In this document: piece by piece, positions 57,674 to 64,000 of the stretch
Position numbering within the stretch: position 1 is the first letter of the stretch
Layout of the letters: each line of letters begins with the position of its first letter
NCBI GenBank assembly: GCA_037693485.1
Contig: CM075345.1
Span: 107,874,001 to 107,938,000, forward strand
DNA length: 64,000 nucleotides
Origin: Kitagawia praeruptora
Taxonomy: Eukaryota > Streptophyta > Magnoliopsida > Apiales > Apiaceae
Reading direction: 5' to 3'
The notes under the pieces: generated by a model
Databases searched by the model: none
What the model saw: the letters and a program-made list of their open reading frames with translations, nothing else
What the model was told of the DNA's origin: nothing
Position numbers and translations under genes: made by a program

Positions 57674-59178
57674 GAGTGGTAGAGTCAATTCCTGATGACT
57701 CATCATCAGATACTGATACTGAGACTGGTTCTAATACTGATGATGACTCTACTGATTCTGATATAATGGAAATGGTTGCTATGATAGTCAAGGGCTTCAA
57801 GAAGATGAAGTTCAGAAAGGCTAGGAAGCAAGGGAAATTTCAGAAGAGAACCTTCAATGCTGACAAAGACAGGTACAAGAAGAAAGAAGACAAAAGCAGC
57901 AAATTTGATAAGTCAAAAGTCAGGTGCTATAACTGTGATGGTATGGGTCACTTTGCAACTGAGTGCAAGAAGACCAAAACCAAAGCTCTCATTTCTTCAA
58001 GCAAGGATTGGATGGACTCATCATCTGACTCTGAAGAAGAGAAAGTGAATTATGCCTTGATGGCTAAAACTGATGAGACTTCTGCTGCTGAAAATAAGGT
58101 ACCTGAAATTTTGTTTGATTTTGAAACTAATAATGTCTCTGAGCTAAGATCTTTTTTAAAATCTCTGCATATTAGTTTTAGGAGTCAATCTCTTGAAAAT
58201 ACTAGGATAAAATCTGAAATGGCAGAGGTTGTAAAGAGAAATGATCATTTAGAAGCTGAGTTAATTTTCTTGCAGGAAGTTCAAGCAGAATGTGATAATG
58301 CTAAACACATGAAACTTGAAATAGAATGTAAATGTAATGAACTTGAAATGCAACTTAAAGATGCCAATAAAAAACTCAGAACTTGGACACATTCTGGAAC
58401 AAAAACTCATGAAATCATTACTAATAAGAACTGGAAAGAGTATCTAGGTTATAAGCCAGAGAATGAGAAAAAGGACAAGGAAAAAGTTGTTTCATCTAAT
58501 CCAGGAAGAGTTATAGTTGATGATTCAACAAATCCAAAAACCTACAGATATCTTATAGACAGTACTAAAACCAAATTAAAACCTGTTAATTATGTGTATC
58601 CAGAGAATCCCAAATCTACTATAGATAAGGGATCCACTTCTACACATCATTCTGAGACTAGAACTGTCAAGAACAAGAATGTAGGTCTTTTGTCTAAGAA
58701 ACAATTAAGGGACAGAATCTGTGATGTTACAGATAGGAAGAAAGTTCCAACTGTCAAAAGGAACAGGAATGGTAAAGTTGGAATAAACAAGGAGAATAAT
58801 TATAAGTATATTCTAAATGCACCAAGGAAAGTATGCTTTAATTTTGGTAACTCTAATCATCTTGCTATTGATTGCAGGAGGAGTAAAAAGAAGGCTACTG
58901 TAGTTCCTAAGTCTGACATTAAAAATAAATCAGTATTTTATAAACCACAGAACCCTTGTTTCCACTATGGCAGTGAATGGCATTCTATTTATAAAAGTGC
59001 AAATTTTGGAAAAACAAAGAACTTGAACACTAAGCATGCATCTGTTAAGAAAAAGACTAATTCTGATGGATTCAATCCTGATGAAGGCGTTTTTAAAAAT
59101 AAACCTTCTGCTGCTAAAAAAGTTAAGTTGCATGAAAAGAGAACCCAACAAGTGTGGGTTCTTAAAAATTCTAACTGA
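57674..59178 (+). pseudogene. Element F gag, C-terminal part
   Basis: Resumes after the G insertion with an acidic stretch (ESIPDDSSSDTDTETGSN), then a CCHC knuckle CYNCDGMGHFATEC (57924-57965), a coiled coil, and two degenerate finger positions: CFNFGNSNHLAIDC has lost its second Cys, and CFHYGSEWHSIYKS has lost its second and last Cys. It ends QVWVLKNSN. The layout matches G gag throughout. The frame of this part is open, but gag as a whole is broken by the stop at 46682 and by G. The lost zinc ligands suggest decay. Confidence 0.88.
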
Positions 59179-59195
59179 GTTCTTTGTGATTCTGA

Positions 59196-62100
59196 TTGCA
59201 GGGTAAAGAGAAAAATGTGTTAGTCATGGATAGTGGATGCTCTGTGCACATGACAGGAGACAAAACCTTGCTATCAGAATTTGAGGAGAAGGCTGGCCCA
59301 ACTGTGTCTTATGGAGATGGCAACATTGGACAAACTTTGGGATATGGAAAAATTGTAATTGGAAATGTCATCATTGAAAAAGTAGCTCTGGTGAAAGGAC
59401 TCAAACACAATCTACTAAGTGTTAGTCAAATCACAGACAGAGGTTATCATGTCAATTTTAATGATACTCATTTTGAAGTTATCAGTAAATCTTCAGGGAA
59501 GATTGCATTAATTGGTCAAAGACATGGTAACATTTATGAAGCCAACATTCACACCAATACTGATGATCCACCTACATGCCTCATCAGTAAAGCTTCTGTA
59601 GATGAAAGTTGGAATTGGCATAAAAAGCTTTCTCATCTCAACTTCAATAATATAAATGAGTTGGTTAAGAAAGACTTGGTAAGAGGATTACCAAAGGCAT
59701 TGTATACTCCTGATGGACTCTGTGATGCTTGTCAGAAGGCTAAACAGAGAAGGACATCATTCAAGAGTAAATCTGAATCCTCAATTTATGAACCATATCA
59801 TATGCTTCACCTTGACTTGTTCGGACCAGTGAATATAATGTCCATCAGTAAGAAAAGGTATACTCTAGTCATTGTTGATGAATATACTAGATTTACCTGG
59901 GTTTACTTTCTGCACAGAAAAGATGAAACTGCTGAAATATTGCTGGATCATGTGAGGCTCATTGAAACTAGCATAAAATACAAAGTCAAGATCCTGAGAA
60001 GTGATAATGGGACTGAATTCAAGAATTCAGTGATGGAAGAGTTCTGCAAATACAAAGGAATAGTTTAACAATTCTCTGCTCCTGGCACACCCCAGCAAAA
60101 TGGAGTAGTTGAAAGAAAGAACAGGACTCTTATTGAAGCTGGCAGAACTATGTTAGAGGAAGCTAAACTACATACATATTTCTGGGCAGAAGCAGACAAC
60201 ACAGCATGCTACACTCAGAACATCACCTTAATCAACAGACAAGGTGTGACTCCTTATCAGACGATTAAAGAGAAGAAGCTAAGTCTGAAGCATTTACATG
60301 TGTTTGGCTGCAAGTGCTTTGTTCTAAGACCTCATCCTGAACAAAAAGCCTTTAAAGTCTACAATCTAAGAACAAAGACAGTCATGGAGTCTATTAATGT
60401 ATCTTTTGATGATAAAAAGATAACAGGTATAACAGAAGACTCTCATGATAGTTTGATCTTTGCAAATGAAGCTACCAAGAATTCTGATGAAGTCAAGTCA
60501 GATACTGATACTCCATCAGATCCTGACGATTAGTCAATTCCTGATCGAACACCAGTTACTGATGATGACTCAAATAATGCAAATGTTGAGGGGGAGCAAG
60601 AGCAAGACATCACCAGTACTGATACACCTCAAACATCAAGTAGAGATTCATCAGAAACAGATTCAAGTGACAATCCTGACAGCACATCAGGAATAGATAG
60701 CACTATCTCAGGAGGAGCTTCTAGCAATTCTAGTTCTTTTGAAGATAACACCAATCCAGGGGGAGCATCCAGTTCAAGATATGACTTACCATCAGCAAGG
60801 AAATGGACTAAAAGTCATACTCCTGATTTAATTATTGGGAATCCTGAAGCAGGTGTTAAGACAAGAAGTGCAACTCAGAATGAATGTTTATATAATAACT
60901 TTCTGTCAAAGGAGGAGCCTAAGAAAGTTAAAGATGCACTTAAGGATGCTGATTGGGTAACAGCTATGCAAGAAGAACTAAATGAGTTTGAAAGAAATGA
61001 AGTCTGGAAACTGGTACCAAGGCAAAAGGGTAGGTCTATTGTGGGTACAAAATGGGTATTCAGAAACAAGACATATTCAGATGGTACTATTGTGAGGAAC
61101 AAAGCAAGGCTAGTTGCAAAGGGGTATTCTCAACAGGAAGGAATAGACTATGATGAGACTTTTGCTCCTCTTGCAAGACTAGAGGCCATCAGAATTTTTC
61201 TAGCATCTGCAGCCCACAAGAAGTTTAAAGTATTCCAGATGGATGTTAAAAGTGCATTCCTCAATGTAGAATTGGAAGAGGAGGTATATGTTGTGCAACC
61301 TCCTGACTTCATTGATCCCAAATATCCAGATCATGTCTATAGACTGGATAAAGCACTTTATGGACTAAAGCAAGCTCCAAGAGCCTGGTATGAAACTCTG
61401 GCTCAATTCTTACTGGAGAGTGGATTCAATATAGGTACAATTGATAAAACCTTGTTTTATTTGAATCATGGTAAGGACTTGTTATTAGTTCAAATATATG
61501 TTGATGATATCATTTTTGGGTCAACTAACTCTAAGCTGTGTGAGAAGTTTTCAAAGCTAATGCAGTCTAGATATCAAATGAGCATGATGGGAGAAATGAG
61601 CTATTTCTTAGGTCTGCAAGTTAAACAGACTGATGATGGGATCTTTATCAATCAGTCGAACTATACAAAGAATTTGTTGAAAAAGTTTAACATGCAAGAC
61701 AGCTCTACAGCTTCAACTCCTATAGCTACAGCTACAAAGCTTGATCCTGATCAAGGAACAGAGGTAGATGTAACCAACTACAGAGGGATGATTGGCTCAC
61801 TCTTATATCTAACTGCTAGCAGACCAGATATCATGTATGCAACCTGTCTATGTGCAAGATTTCAAGCAAATCCCAAGGAACCACATCTCATTGCAGTGAA
61901 AATTAGGATTTTCAGATATCTTAAGGGCACTTCTTCCCTCGGCCTTTGGTATGCTAGAGAGTCAGACTTTAATTTATGTGGTTACTCAGATGCTGATTTT
62001 GCAGGATGAAAAATAGACAGGAAAAGTACTTCAGGCAGTTGTCAGTTTCTCGGAGGAAGACTAGTTTCTTGGTTTAGTAAAAAGCAAAAGTTTATCTCCA

Positions 62101-62446
62101 CATCAACTGCAGAAGCTGAGTACATTGTTGCTGGAAGCTGTTGTGCTCAGATCATGTGGATAGAAATCAGCTAATGGATTATGGTTTGTCATTTTCAAAA
62201 ATACCTATTTATTGTGATAACCAAAGTGCTATTGCCATGACAGGAAATCCAGTTCAACATTCTCTTACTAAGCATATCAGTATCAGGTATTACTTCATAA
62301 GAGAACAAGTACTGGAAGGGATAATTGAACTTCATTTTGTTCCTACTGATCAACAGCTAGCTGATATATTCACCAAGCCACTACCTGAGACTACTTTTAG
62401 AAAGTTGGTGAATGAACTTGGAATGGTAAACTATGAGAGATCTTGA
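59196..62446 (+). pseudogene. Element F pol relic: protease, integrase, RT, RNase H, with stops and frameshifts
   Basis: Homologous to G pol throughout. Protease VMDSGCSVHMTG, integrase HLDLFGP and RSDNGTEF, then a TAG at 60066-60068 just before the QFSAPGTPQQNGVVERKN part. About 20 residues are missing after RPHPEQ (near 60345), and a TAG at 60532-60534 lies in the linker. The RT frame 60966-62009 is open (YVDDIIFGS kept) but has one extra codon near 61910. A TGA at 62007-62009 replaces a Cys codon in the RNase H, and a one-base loss near 62160 shifts the frame. The last part reads DNQSAIAM to DIFTKPLPETTF. Like G, it opens without ATG at TGATTGCAGGG. It cannot make functional enzymes. Confidence 0.92.
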
Positions 62447-62930
62447 TAGAAAGAAGTCATCAGATACTGACGACTTGCAAATACTGATGGAAAATCAATC
62501 CTGACAGTGGTCAACATCAAATCCTGATGCGACGGTTCGATAATCAGTATTATGTTCAGAATCTAACTGTCCTCTTTTTATCTCAATTTCCTAATTCAAA
62601 CTATGATTAATGTTATTGAATTCCTGATAATCTGATTACTTTAATTAGTTCTCATGTTTATTTCTCATATTATATCTCAGTTCATAACATGGTAAATCAG
62701 GAAAACATTGAATAGAATAGATAAACTGAAGCTTTCATTGATAATAAGAAAGAGATTACATGCAAAATATCACATATTCTTGTTCTCTCTATCTGCTAAT
62801 CTATTCAACATGAAAAGAAAAAAATGCAGTCCAAATCACTCCATTGTTAGCAGCCATCCCAGATCCCATCTTTGCCACTTTGTTTGGGTGGAAGTTGAAA
62901 GGGATAAGGTTATTTTTGCTGACATTTTCA
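62447..62930 (+). other. Element F spacer after pol
   Basis: AT-rich, no gene. ATCAGATACTGACG, AATACTGATGG and AATCCTGA-type motifs continue the ACTGAT pattern of this element. Confidence 0.55.
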
Positions 62931-63188
62931 TTAACAATGGTTGGGAGTGTTGGATGAGGATGCTTTAGAGGAAAGCCAATCCAATGTTGCTTGAAGAGCA
63001 GCATCGATATCGATTACTCTTGCAGGTTTTTCCTTCTCAATCTCTTCAAGACAAGCATCCATCTACAGCCACAATGTCTCAAGTTGCCTTTCCTGGTCAA
63101 ACGCTTCAAACTCTTCACGAGTATAGCTGAAGATGTCTCTTTTCTCGACGAGATGAAGATTCTTTTCTTTGATGGTAAGATTTGCCAT
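62931..63188 (-). pseudogene. Antisense ORF of element F, one in-frame stop, function unknown
   Basis: Reading the minus strand from ATG at 63188: MANLTIKEKNLHLVEKRD, IFSYTREEFEAFDQERQLET, LWL, a TAG, then MDACLEEIEKEKPARVIDID, AALQATLDWLSSKASSSN and a TAA at 62931-62933. Apart from the single stop the frame is coherent, with an acidic, helical composition that looks protein-like. Antisense ORFs between pol and the 3' LTR are known in some large plant LTR elements. I do not see the same ORF in G. It could also be a captured host fragment. No domain is recognised. Confidence 0.45.
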
Positions 63189-63713
63189 CTCAATAACTAA
63201 GATATTTTGTGAGAAAAGCTTTTGGTTTGCAGGAGAGAAGAAGAAGTAGAAAGGTTAAAAAGTAAGTGGACAAGGCTCTAGGATTAAATAGAGAAGAGTG
63301 GAACGAGAATATGAAACGATTCATATTTATGGTGTGAGTACCAGGTATTTTTAGATTGTGATGTTTTAATTTCTTTAATTAAAACAAATTACCTTGTTTT
63401 TTTTCACAATCTTATTTCTCAAATAATACGGGCGCGTGTATAGTACTCACTTGAGTATATACATACAGTTTATAAATCGTGTCGCGTGCGGTTATTACCA
63501 CTCTTACACGTAATTTTGTCCATTACCTATGTGTGCACGAGTAGATTGTTGACATCTGTCTTTGAGAAATCATTAGTTTTGTTTATAATCAATTTAATTT
63601 TCTAAATTGATTCTTTTATTCTCAAAGTATCAGTAATTGTATCTTCTCTATCACTTTGTGCGAGCACAAACCCTAAATCGAAAATCACAGATTTCTACTC
63701 ATTCGACTTAAAA
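63189..63713 (+). other. Element F stretch before its 3' ORF
   Basis: No supported coding region. The last 100 bases (CACAAACCCTAAATCGAAAA, then the ATG at 63714) look like a plant 5' leader, parallel to the one upstream of 55022 in G. Confidence 0.45.
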
Positions 63714-64000
63714 ATGTCTTCGTCTGCATACATTCCTAATGAGGTCAGGCTTCTTTTAGCCAAGAGAATGCCTACTCATTATGGATCGATTACTAATGGT
63801 CTAGGACCTAGTTCTGGTGCTATGAGACAGGACACTACCAATCCTGTTTCTAACCAAAGCACTCAACTAAAACACTCTACCAAATAGTCATCCACCTCTG
63901 GTGTCTCACAAAAGGCATTAGTTGTAAAATCAAAGAAATTAGCTAGGTCTGATGTGTCTGGAAGACAATCAGGATCAAAGAATTTCTCCACTCAAACTCA
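63714..64000 (+). pseudogene. Element F 3' ORF, start only (runs out of the window)
   Basis: Starts MSSSAYIPNEVRLLLAKRM, continues THYGSITNGLGPSSGAMRQD, reaches a TAG at 63886-63888, and continues SSTSGVSQKALVVKSKKLAR, then SGRQSGSKNFSTQT to the window edge. The last part resembles the repeat region of G ORF3b. The G-type N-terminal block with KEWSFFFDCI is not seen here. The stop makes it a likely pseudogene. The rest of F and its 3' LTR lie to the right. Confidence 0.5.

Overview
The window is a block of nested plant transposable elements. It is AT-rich and shows spliced CACTA transposase genes, tRNA-iMet-primed LTR retrotransposons (TGGTATCAGAGC primer sites) and exon fragments of plant genes (alternative oxidase, Fe-superoxide dismutase, BSK and CDC7 kinases, GDSL lipase, mitochondrial ABCB transporter). 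A dicot, perhaps an asterid, is my guess; the species cannot be read from the sequence. I see no intact host gene.

Layout. 1-508 is the 3' end of a Ty3/gypsy-type LTR inserted in a decayed CACTA transposon (509-5493; TNP2 C-terminus plus a Transposase_24-type gene). That CACTA sits in the 3' LTR of an old minus-strand Ty3/gypsy element, here called M1 (3' LTR 5494-5788, interior 5789-7127 and 36319-39756, 5' LTR 39757-44441). M1 reverse transcriptase is split by a solo LTR, M2 (7128-8294, 27555-28196, 34036-36318). M2 holds two insertions. The first is a Pack-CACTA element (8295-27554) with an inverted second copy of the same family inside it (9603-25027), which in turn holds a young gag-only Ty3/gypsy element (12571-22922). 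The second is a gag-only Copia-type element with LTRs that look identical (28197-34035). After a spacer (44442-45565) with transposon-like subterminal repeats comes a decayed Copia element F (45566 to beyond 64000). F is interrupted in gag by a nearly intact Copia element G (46869-57668) that carries extra open reading frames downstream of pol.

How the parts work together. G is the only element here with intact gag and pol and may be autonomous. The two gag-only elements encode intact capsid-type proteins but no enzymes, so they would need pol from relatives. The Ty3 one keeps scraps of RNase H and integrase that resemble M1, so it looks like an internal-deletion derivative of that lineage. 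The two Pack-CACTA copies share the same ends and a leader exon but carry different captured exons, BSK-CDC7-GDSL in one and AOX-FeSOD-ABCB25 in the other, always oriented away from the leader. Such a family is built to make chimeric transcripts.

The most unusual observations are this pair of Pack-CACTA elements and family-specific short motifs dispersed over LTR, coding and noncoding parts of each Copia element (GCTTGCTG in the gag-only element, AAACTCTG/AAACACTG in G, TACTGAT in F). Domain and family calls come from reading the sequence without database searches.
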